This document shows positions 24,901 through 36,900 of a stretch of 64,000 nucleotides of DNA, piece after piece (positions within the stretch are counted from its first letter, which is position 1; the number at the start of each line of letters is the position of its first letter). The notes beneath the pieces are model-generated. The model was not told the origin of the DNA. It made no database searches and saw nothing but the letters and a program-made list of their open reading frames with translations. Both the position numbers and the translations under genes were made by a program. Source of the DNA: Owenia fusiformis (Eukaryota > Annelida > Polychaeta > Sabellida > Oweniidae); assembly GCA_903813345.2 (NCBI GenBank), contig CAIIXF020000009.1, positions 6,502,030 to 6,566,029 on the forward strand, in the 5' to 3' direction.

Positions 24901-27900
24901 TGTCTCATCGCTGACTCTCTTACTGTCTTTATCTGTGGGTTTCTTTGTGTCATTAGTAGTTTTCTTAATGTTTTTATCAGTGGTGTTCTTGTCTTTTTCA
25001 GTGGTTTTCTTAGGATCAGTGGTTTGCTTTATGTCTTTATCAGTTTTCGTAGTGTCTTTTTCAGTGGTTTTCTTAGGATCCTTCTCAGTGGTTTGCTTTA
25101 TGTCTTTATCAGTTTTCTTAGTGTCTTTTCCAGTGGTTTTCTTAGGATCTTTGTCGGTGATTTGCTTTATGTCTTTATCAGTTTTCTTAGTGTCCTTATT
25201 GGTTGGTCTCTTCATGTCATCGCTCTTTTCGTTGTTGTTACTGTCTATCGCTATTTTCTCTGGTGATTTCTCTTTCACGCTTGGTTCTTTCTTACTATCC
25301 AATATCTTACCCCACACTGATAAAACTCCCTCTACCCTCTTGGTTTTGTCAGCAGGTTCTTCCCCGGTTGAATGGCATGGTACAGGGTTATCAACTGTAG
25401 GTGGAACTGACTCTGTCATGGGAGAGTTCTTTTCAGGGGGCGCTCCCAAGCTTGCTGAAGGTGGATAGGTCGTGGTGCAAGGCGTCTGTAAACCTTGCAG
25501 CAATCCTGAAATCTGTCGCATAATTTGTATCCCCTCTGGACTTTGCAGACTTGCGACTTGTTCTTCCTGACTAGATGCCTTACTAGAGGACCGGGAGGAT
25601 CTCTCCCACCTGGCGAATTTATCTACTCTGTTATAGTCCCTGCTGGAAGCTCCGTCCCTATCATGGTCCCTCTTTTGATCCTGATCTCTATTACGATAGT
25701 CTCTTTCTGTTTCTCTATGATCTGTCCCTCTGTCGTTCTCTCTCCGGTTGGAAGCTCTGCCCCTATCATGGTCCCTACTTTGACCCTGGTCTCTATTGCG
25801 ATAGTCTCTGTCTGTCTCTCTACTACGGGAGCGATCCCTCCGGTCTTGGGACCCATATCTGTCATCCCGGCCTCCATAGTCCCTACGCCCGTGTCCTCTG
25901 TAAGACATTCTTTCTTGGTACCTGGAAATACAAAAAGAGGTCTCTAAGTCATAGTCCCCAAAGCGTTTTGGGGGTTTACGAACTCGCTTACTAACACAGT
26001 TCTTAACTTTATCAGACACATTATTATCTGACTTTGGCTTATCACACGCAGTAGGCTCCCAAAAATCTGTGTCCATCTGGCCATCAGGATCTTCCTTCTT
26101 CGACACTTCCTTGGCTTCAAAGTCCGAAGGTTCAGTATTCTTCTTGGTTGCCCTTTTGTCAGTCTCCTCGTTCTTCAGTTCTTCAGATTTGTAGTCCTCA
26201 TTCTTCAACTCCGGCTCTGTCTCCTCATTCTTCAGTTCTTCAGACTTGTAGTCCATCGGATCGGTGTGTATCTCCACCATCTTAGGTTCGGTATCCTCAT
26301 TCTTCAGTTCTTCAGATTTGCAGTCCTCATTCTTCAACTCCGGCTGGTTAGGTTTGAAATCAAATGGGTCTGCTGCTAGCTCGGACATCTTTGGAATGGT
26401 CCCTTCTTGTGGTATAGTCCAACCGTCTGGAAGGCAACTCTCGTAAGGCTTCATCTGATCGAAATGTACCACCCTAGGCTTGATCTTTCCCCACTCAAGG
26501 ATACGATACGTCACATCTGACATCTTTTGGAGGACCTGAAATGGACCAATCCATTTACATTGTAATTTAGGAGACACCCCTTTCTTTTTAATGTTGTTTT
26601 TTAACCATACAGCTTCCCCTATAGTGTATCCCTTCCCTGAAACCCGCCGATCATAAGCATCTCGTTGCCGTTGATTGGCTTTCTTCAACACTTGGCTGGC
26701 GCGCTCATGTGCATCTCTTAAGCCTTGTCTAAGTTCAATCACGTAATCCGTCTTAGTTTCTTCTGATACAGGGTTTTCCACTATCCAGGATACTGGCACA
26801 GCCAACTCCCTTCCGAACATCATCATTGCTGGTGTCTCCCCTGTCGCCTCGTGAGTGGATGTGCGATAGGCCAGCAATGCATAAGGAATCTGCACATCCC
26901 AGTCGTATTGATGAACATCAGGCTGTAACAGTTTAGCAATAGTATCCAATAGAGTCCGATTGTACCTCTCCACCATCCCGTCGCTCTGCGGATGGAAGGG
27001 TGTAGTACGGGTCTTGTGAATCCCCATCAATTCACAGATTTCTTGAAATACATGAGACTCAAAATTTCTGCCTTGATCTGAGTGCAGTTCTGCTGGGGCT
27101 CCAAATCTGCAAACAACCTCGTTTACCAACTTATCAGCTACAGTTGTGGCTTCTTGATTAGGGAGAGGGTAGGCTTCAACCCACTTCGAGAAGTAGTCGG
27201 CACACACCATTATCACCTTATTCCCTCTTGGTGTCTCAGGGAATGGTCCCAAAATATCCACAGCATAACGCTCCATAGGAGAACTAACTCCTTGGACCTG
27301 CATGGGAGCTCTTCTAGCTTTCAAGGGTTTTCTTCTGGTTCCACAGGTGTGGCAAGAGCGCACAACTCCTCTAACATCGACTCTCTGCTCAAACCAATAG
27401 AATCGCTGTCGGCTCTTCAGGAAGGTGCGACGGACACCAAAATGTCCGGCAACCTTGTTAGAGTGGCTCATCTCTAGAACAATCGCCTTCATTGGAGATG
27501 GAACTAGTATCTGTAGATGACCATGCTCCCCACTGGCATCCTCCCATCTGTTGCAGAGTACATTGTTGTTGATCTCAAGTTGATTCCAAAGGTGCCAATA
27601 ATGCTTTGTAGCGGGCGAATTGTAACTGATCTTATCCCAAGTTGGTCTGATTGAAGAAGTCCGCAGAGCCTCTAATATAGGCTGTATCTCAGGATCTTGT
27701 CCTTGTGCCTCCGCAATTTTCTCCAAAGTCCAAGTTGGTTCAACAGAGACCACAGAGATTGGTACCTGAAGCACATCTTCCTGTTCCACCTCATCACAAT
27801 GTGAACACTGGTGACAGGGCCGTCTGGACATAACATCAGCGTTCGCATGTTTTGGTCCCGGGCGATATTCCAGTTGGTAGTTATACTCCTGTAGTACCTC

Positions 27901-30900
27901 CAGCCATCGAGCTAGTTGTCCCTCTGGATTCCTGAAGTTAGTTAACCACCTCAATGATCCATGGTCTGAACGAATGGTAAATCTGACTCCATACAAGTAT
28001 TGGCGAAAATACTTGACAAAAAATACCACAGCTAAAAGTTCCTTGCGAGTCACGCAGTAATTCAACTCTGGTCCATTCAACCGATGACTTGCATAGTATA
28101 TCACCCGCTCTTCATTGTCCTGAATCTGGGATAACACAGCACCCAAAGCTTCATGACTGGCATCCGTGTCTAAAATATAGGGACAATCATCTCTGGGAAA
28201 AGATAAGATAGGTGCTGTAGTCAACATCTCCTTCAAAGCAACAAAGGCCTCCTCTGCTTCAGGATTCCACATAAATCTCTGATTCTTTCGTGTCAACTTG
28301 TGTAAAGGACCGGCTATTTCGGCAAAGTTTTTGATATGTCTTCTGTAGTAAGAAGCCCCTCCTACAAATTGTCGGACATGTTTTACTGTCCTTGGAGTAG
28401 GGTACTGCAACATAGCTGCTATCTTCTCCGGGTCTGGTGCAATGCCATCACCAGAAACAACATGGCCGAGGAAGTTCACTTTAGTCTGGAACAGGGTACA
28501 CTTGCTAGGTTTCAACTTCAATCCAGCTCGGCGAAGACAACCAAATACCCTTTCTAAGCGACCAATCGCTTGTTCAAACGTGGGGGCGAATGAAATCACA
28601 TCGTCCAAATAAACCAGAGAACCATCATCTTTCAAACCACTAAGAACTTCTTCCATCAGGCGACAAAATGTCGAAGGTGCATTCGATAAGCCAAATGGCA
28701 TCACAGTCCATTGGTAAAGTCCACCTCTTACTGTGAACGCTGACTTCTCTTGAGCGTCTTTATCCAATAAGACCTGCCAATACCCACTTGCAAGATCCAG
28801 TGTGCTGAAATACTTCGATCCATTCAGCATATCCAAGGTTTCATCGATTCTAGGAATCGGGAAAGCGTCTTTCTTCGTAACACTATTAAGTTTTCGGTAA
28901 TCGACGCAGAATCTCCATGAGCCGTCTTTCTTTCTTACAAGTACTATGGGTGATGCCCACGGACTCTGGGAGGGCTCGATTATACCTCGCTTCATCATGT
29001 CTTCAATAAGATCAGTCACAGTATCCTGACGACTTCGGGGTAACATGCGATATCTTTGCTTTATTGGTGGAGTGTTCCCGGTGTCTATGCTGTGCTCTAC
29101 TAGAGTTGTCTTACCCAAGTCACCATCTCTTTGGGCAAAAATATCTTGATTCCTCACAAGTAGTGATTGAAGTTGATCACTCTGATTCTGTGTAAGTCCA
29201 CATGAACTTCTTTCAAATAAGGCCTGCATAAAATCTGGCAATGGTATAAGTCCTTCTTCAGCTCCCTCTGAAGTTGAAAGTGGGCAAACGACCTCTTGTT
29301 TAACTTTTTCCAAATTCACATGGTAGGTCTCATCATCCACCAAAGTGAAGACTCCCAAAGTTTCTCCTTGGAGGACGGATACTTTGAAGTCGTTATTGTT
29401 CCGCACTTCTATATAGCTGACCTGATTAGCATCAGCTAATATGGTTACCACTTCAAGTTCATCCATCTGGGTATCAGATAAGTTGGGTTCAATAATGCCC
29501 ACCCCCACTAGTGGTTCCCTCAACCGAACCTCGATACATCTACCAGAGTAAGGAGGTATGACCACTTCATCCTCAGAGCAGTTGTAACAAAATGTAGATT
29601 GTTGAGCAAAAATCTGTCTCAAATCGGGAAATACATCATCTTCCAAGTCCAAACTCTCTTGAGACCCATGTGGCGTTTCTGGAATAACGATAGGTTCCGC
29701 TGGGGGACTGTCAGGAAACTGTACCTCTGGTTCAGGCGACGGAGTTTCAGGTACAAATAGTTCCCGGGCATCCTCAAAAACTTGAGAACCTTCTGATTCC
29801 TCTGTGTCTTCCTCGACTACAGACAGGGGACTATCAGGAATTTCTATCTTGACTCTAGGTGAAGGTGTCTCAGGTCTAGGTTCTACCATTCTCTTCACTT
29901 GTGTTGAACTTGGTCCAGCTTCAGCTGATTCTTTTAAACTCTTTGTAGTCCTGGGCATGGATCCAACAACCTCCAATGCTGAGCCGCTACTACTGCTTTC
30001 ATTTCTTGATAACTTAGTACTGCAGCTACAGAAGTGATCAGATTCGTCTGACTCAGGTCCCTCAGGATCATCAAGTTGATCTTCTGCTGCACCAGAGTTA
30101 TCTTGTGCCCCAAAACTAAGTCGACAGCGATGGTAATCTACTATAGCTCCAGATGCAGACAAATAGTCGCTTCCCAAAATTCCATCAAAGTCTATGTTGG
30201 CTACAGCAATCTCCATCTCTTCTGTATGTCCATCTATATTAACAGTACCAAAGATAACTCCCATCATGGCCAGTGGTTCCCCATCTGCTTGGACCATAAC
30301 ATGGTTTGGAGGTAACAACTTTGGGCGATATCGAGGGTTCATCCTACGATAAACTTCACCACTCACAATGGTACGCACTGCTCCAGAATCTAACAAAAAG
30401 ATCACATCAGTGCCACAAACATCGCCGTGAGCTATAACCTTCCGAACATCCTTAGGGGACTTGTTCTTGGTAACATCTCTCCCTGAATGAGACAGGAATT
30501 TCACCGGGGCAGTCTGATTCGATCCAGTTTGGGCCTCTCTGGCTCTCTCTTCATTTCGTTTCCTCGAATAACAGTCGGCCATCACGTGTCCTGATTTGTG
30601 ACAGTAGAAACACTCAACTTTTCTATTTCGGTTTCCTCTTGATTCGAACCCAGGCTTCTTCTGTTGTTCCAATAACTCCACCATCTTCTCTAAGTTCTTG
30701 CTGCATTCCACTTGTACGTTTTTCTGGATATTCTCTATCAGTTGGGTAATCTGCTTGAACTCGCTCTCTTTTTCTTCCAACGCACTTATTCTACTGTATT
30801 TTGGCTTTTGTCCTTTTCTAATCCGTTCGGACTCTAAGTAGGACTCTTCCTTCAGAGCGATTTCTATTGCTTTATCCAGAGTTGTACATTCTTTCGCGTG

Positions 30901-33900
30901 GATTGCTCTGCGTATGTCCTCTTCTATAATAGCTTGCTCAAAGCTGCGTCTGGCAAGGCGGTCTTGAGATGATCTGCTCATTTCAGGGTAGGCCAATGCC
31001 GTAAGACGTCGGATGTCTTGACCCAAGGTTTGAAGTGATTCTTTGGGCTTCCTCATTCGACCAACAAGTTCCGCCTCATAGATTTCTGCTTTGCCACCAG
31101 GCCCGAACCTCTTCTCCAAGGCCAGGATCAACTGCTCATAGGTATATCCCTCTTCCAACTCTAACACAATCTGCTGAGCTGGACCTCGCAGACTTGTGGC
31201 CAGGTACTGGTTCTTCTCCTCCGAAGTCCATCTATTGGCTTTACAGCAAATCTCGAAGTAAGCTCGATACTCTTGCCATGGAGTTGTACCATTAAAAGTG
31301 TCAGGCTTAATTCGGCTCTTGGATTTGGGCCTGTCATCTTGGGAAAACTTATCACAGAAGTTGTTGAACATCTTGAGGAAATCTGTAGAAACACCAGGTA
31401 TATTAGTATCATCTTTCGAAATCTTCGGTTCCGGGGAATCAAAACCCGAGAATTTATTATCTTCTATTCTCTCAGCCAGAGATGGTGCTGTCTGATCACC
31501 ACTTCTAGGTAGATGTCCATCCCTTTCTCTTTGGCTCCTAAACTCGTTAGCGTCCCAGCCTCCAGGAAGATACACTTCATCAGGTTTATTAAACAGCATA
31601 GTGGGATCTCTGTGGTCTGTTTGGTGTTTAGATGGCACATAGACTCTGTCTTGTCTTCGTAAAGCCCATGGTCGCTTCCTTTGAGGAGTAAAGGACTCTG
31701 GAATATCTTCGTCTACTAAATCTTGTTTTTGACTCATTGGCATCGTAGGTGATTTGAACGGTCGAGATTTTCCTGCAGAATCTGACCTAGGTTTCTCATC
31801 AAACTCTGAAGGACAACCAACATCTTCGTAGTTCCAAGACCTCGAAACGACTTCTTGCTGAACTGGAGGAATGGTCAAAGTAGAATGCAACTTGTCAATA
31901 GACTCACCAATAGTCTTCTGGAAAGATTCCATGCGATGTTGCATCTCTTGTAAGCGGCGATCTTGTATTCCCGCAATCTCTTGTAGTCGCCTCTCATGCT
32001 GTTGCTCACTGCCTTGTTGAATATTCTTGCTCTCTGCAAGGTGTTCCACTATTTGGGACATACTACTGGTCTGTATTTGTTGTGTTGTTGTTATGGCATT
32101 CAACTGTTTCTGTTGTGTATCCGCAATGTCACCTAACACAGACATCTTCCCTTTGAGCTGTCCCTCAATCATAGTTAGTTCTTGTCTCATCTCTTCGGCT
32201 GCTTGAACTTTGTCTGAGGGACGATTAATGATAGTTGATGTCAATGGGAAACGTGGTCTTGGGGGAGGATTCCTTCTATCTCGAATCATGGGATGTGCCG
32301 GAGTTCCCATATTATCTAAGTCTCCTCCTGTCCAGTAGCCTGTACTTTGTATGCCAGGAAAAATGCTCATTTCAGAATCCAGCTTCGGTTCTTTAGCTCT
32401 TGCGCCTACACCAAGTTGATCCTCTGGTTGATCAGACAATGGTTCTCCATCTTGTTGCACAGGTAAAGTTTCATCTTCAGCTCCAGGATTTTCCACTTCA
32501 GCTGACTCTGGTTTCAGGAACACTGTCTTCTCCATGTCAGACTCGTCTCCATCTCTTGGATAAGGAAGACCTGCCTCTAGTTCCATCTTGTCCATCTTGT
32601 AAATTCTCTAGTTCTGGCTCATCTTTGGAAACAATTCAATCCCACCGCTGCCACCAGTGTAACAGTTAGGCCTTTTTGTGGATATTATGGTAGTGTGGAC
32701 TAATAGGCCTCTGTATACCTTGTGGGTTACGTGACACACGTTAAATGTGTTTGCACCAAAGATTCAACAGAACATTCAATTATATTTATTACACAACAAA
32801 CGGTATATTGTGGCGTCTATAGGCCCAAAATTGTGCACATCAAATAGCAAAATGTCCTTGTAATAAACTGGAATAGAACCAATGTTCGTTGTTGTTGTTG
32901 TTATTGTTATTCACTGTAAGTCTATACATATAAACATCAATTGTGGGATTGTATTGAAGTCACACAAAGTTCACTGTACTCAGGCTGAAGCCAAGCGATG
33001 ACTGCAACACTGGAATTTGTCTAGTTGGTACTGGAGCAGATTGATCATTAGATTCTTCGTCTGTAGTGGTAATGCAAACACGAGTGCAAATAACAAACAT
33101 CAAACAAAGGAGTACAAACGATATGCTGCCCACAATCAAAGCGATGAAAAGAACATCCAGTTCAATACAAGGACCAGTATCTTGTCTCGTGCAGGTAATC
33201 TCCTCCGGCTACGTCCAGTGTATCCTCTTCTCCCTCAGGTAGCCTCCTTCGGCTAAGTCTAGTGGATCCTCTTCTCCCTCAGGTAGCCTCCTCCGGCTAA
33301 GTCTAGTGAATCGTCTTCTCCCTCAGGTAGCCTCCTCCAGCTAAGTCCAATGGATCACCTTCCTCAGGAAGTCCGTTCGACAAAGTCGCTGAAATAAAGA
33401 CCCAGCCTCAGTGAGTCCGTTCGACAAAGTCAACTGGAACGTCTCCCTCAGGTAGCCTCCTCCGGCTAAATCCAATGGATCCTCTTCTCCCTCAGGTAGC
33501 CTCTTCCGGCTAAGTCCAGTAGATCCTCTTCTCCCTCAGGTAGCCTCCTCCGGCTAAGTCCAATGGATCACCTTCCTCAGGAAGTCCGTTCGACAAAGTC
33601 GCTGAAATAAAGACCCAGCCTCAGTGAGTCCGTTCGACAAAGTCAACTGGAACGTCTTCTCCCTCAGGTAGCCTCTTCCGGCTTAGTCCAATGGATCACC
33701 TTCCTCAGGTAGCCTCCTCAGCTAAGTCCAGTGGATCCTCTTCTCCCTCAGGTAGCCTCCGGCTAAGTCCAATGGATCCTCTTCTCCCTCAGGTAGCCTC
33801 TTCAGCTAAGTCCAGTGGATCCTCTTCTCCCTCAGATAGGCTCCTCCAGCTAAGTCCAATGGATCCCTCTTCTCGCTCAGGTAGCCTCCTCTGGCTAAGT

Positions 33901-36900
33901 CCAATGGATCCTCTTCTCGCTCAGGTAGCCTCCTCTGGCTAAGTCCAATGGATCCTCTTCTCCCTCAGGTAGCCTCTTCAGCTAAGTCCAGTGGATCCTC
34001 TTCTCCCTCAGGTAGCCTCCTCTGGCTAAGTCCAATGGATCGCCTTCCTAAGGAAGTCCGTTCGACAGTCGCTGAAATAAAGACCCAGCCTCAGTGAGTC
34101 CGTTCGACAAAGTCAACTGGAACGTCTTCTCCCTCAGGTAGCCTCTTCAGCTAAGTCCAGTGGATCCTCTTCTCCCTCAGGTAGCCTCTGGCTAAGTCCA
34201 ATGGATCCTCTTCTCCCTCAGGTAGCCTCTGGCTAAGTCCAATGGATCCTCTTCTCCCTCAGGTAGCCTCTTCAGCTAAGTCCAGTGGATCCTCTTCTCC
34301 CTCAGGTAGCCTCCTCTGGGTAAGTCCAATGGATCACCTTCCTAAGGAAGTTCGTTCGACAAAGTCGCTAAAATAAAGACCAGCCTCAGTGAGTCCGTTC
34401 GACAAAGTCAACTGGAACGTCTTCTCCCTCAGGTAGCCTCTTCCGGCTTAGTCCAATGGATCACCTTCCTCAGGTAGCCTCCTCAGCTAAGTCCAGTGGA
34501 TCCTCTTCTCCCTCAGGTAGCCTCCGGCTAAGTCCAATGGATCCTCTTCTCCCTCAGGTAGCCTCTTCAGCTAAGTCCAGTGGATCCTCTTCTCTCTCAG
34601 ATAGGCTCCTCCAGCTAAGTCCAATGGATCCCTCTTCTCGCTCAGGTAGCCTCCTCTGGCTCAGTCCAATGGATCCTCTTCTCGCTCAGGTAGCCTCCTC
34701 TGGCTAAGTCCAATGGATCCTCTTCTCCCTCAGGTAGCCTCTTCAGCTAAGTCCAGTGGATCCTCTTCTCCCTCAGGTAGCCTCCTCTGGCTAAGTCCAA
34801 TGGATCGCCTTCCTAAGGAAGTCCGTTCGACAGTCGCTGAAATAAAGACCCAGCCTCAGTGAGTCCGTTCGACAAAGTCAACTGGAACGTCTTCTCCCTC
34901 AGGTAGCCTCTTCAGCTAAGTCCAGTGGATCCTCTTCTCCCTCAGGTAGCCTCTGGCTAAGTCCAATGGATCCTCTTCTCCCTCAGGTAGCCTCTGGCTA
35001 AGTCCAATGGATCCTCTTCTCCCTCAGGTAGCCTCTTCAGCTAAGTCCAGTGGATCCTCTTCTCCCTCAGGTAGCCTCCTCTGGGTAAGTCCAATGGATC
35101 ACCTTCCTCCTCAGGTAGCCTCTGGCTAAGTCCAATGGATCCTCTTCTCCCTCAGGTAGCCTCTTCAGCTAAGTCCAGTGGATCCTCTTCTCCCTCAGGT
35201 AGCCTCCTCTGGGTAAGTCCAATGGATCACCTTCCTCAGGAAGTCCGTTCGACAAAGTCGCTAAAATAAAGACCCAGCCTCAGTGAGTCCGTTCGACAAA
35301 GTCAACTGGAACGTCTTCAGTGAGGAAGTTTCACAATAAATTATCTAAGTCAAACTTCAAATAGAACAAAGTCGAAGAATATTTCAAAGTGTGAGTAAGA
35401 AATATTCTAAGTCCAAGTTAGTATAAACGACTAAAATGTATAAGTCCAACTCCAGGTAGATGTACCACAGAACAAAGTCAAAGAATATTTAAAATGATTA
35501 AAATATTCTAAGTCCAAGTTAGCATCCACAGCAAAATGTACAAGTCCAACTTCAGGTAGATGTATCACAGAACAAAGTCAAAGAATATTGAAAATGATTA
35601 AAATATTCTAAGTCCAAGTTAGCATCCACAGCAAAATATACAAGTCCAACTTCAGGTAGATGTATCACAGAACAAAGTCAAAGAATATTAAAAATGATTA
35701 AAATATTCTAAGTCCAAGTTAGCATCCACAGCAAAATATACAAGTCCAACTTCAGGTAGATGTATCACAGAACAAAGTCAAAGAATATTAAAAATGATTA
35801 AAATATTCTAAGTCCAAGTTAGCATCCACAGCAAAATGTACAAGTCCAACTTCAGGTAGATGTATCACAGAACAAAGTCAAAGAATATTAAAAATGATTA
35901 AAATATTCTAAGTCCAAGTTAGCATCCACAGCAAAATGTACAAGTCCAACTTCAGGTAGATGTATCACAGAACAAAGTCAAAGAATATTGAAAATGATTA
36001 AAATATTCTAAGTCCAAGTTATCATCTACAGAAAAATGTACAACTCCAACTCCAGGTAGATGTATCACAGAACAAAGTCAAAGAATATTAAAAATGATTA
36101 AAATATTCTAAGTCCAAGTTATCATCTACAGAAAAATGTACAAGTCCAACTAAATTGACTTTGCCAAAGTTTAACCTCAAGTAGATTCGTCTACAGCCAG
36201 GTACATGTGAACAGAACAAAGTCAAAGAATATTAAAAATTGATTAAAATATTCTAAGTCCAAGTTATCATGTACAGAAAATGTCAAAGTCCAACAAAGTC
36301 AAAGTTGTCAAAATTTACAAAATATCACGAGCGGAGCTCTGTACCAGTCAAAAGCTAAATCAAGTCTCTCCCGAGTGTCAACTTTCTCAGCTTATATACT
36401 CTAGAAGGTTGCCCGGATGACGTACTCGCGCAATACAAAATATTGGCGCAAACTGATTAACCAAATGTTTAAATTACGATTACGGGCCTACAGACGTGAA
36501 AATAACTCACAAATATGGTTGGTAATTGCGAGTTAATTATACAGATAAGAAATATAATGATAAAGTGTGGAAATACATTCACAATAGGTGGCTAGAGCAA
36601 GTTATTTAATGGAACAGGAAATAAAATGACCGCCGAAATGGCAGACGAGATTGAATTGACATTTCAAATTCACGACCAAATATCTTGAAAACTAAACATT
36701 ATTGCTACCCCTAATTTACAGAAATGATCGCTAATATTGTTATCTATCTTAATAAATCTAAATTAATAATTCAAATGGACTAACTAACCTGTATTTTTGC
36801 GATAAGTACGGCGCTTGAAGATTCGAAGTTGTGGCGTAGTGAAATTACTCTAAATGAGCACTAATTTGCGGAACGAAATTACAAGATCGCAATAATGGAC

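Noticed and set aside
24883-25468. Plus-strand open frames of up to 177 codons opposite the gag-pol tail
   Set aside because: Antisense of Lys/Thr-rich repeats, giving hydrophobic Phe/Ser/Val repetition without independent support.
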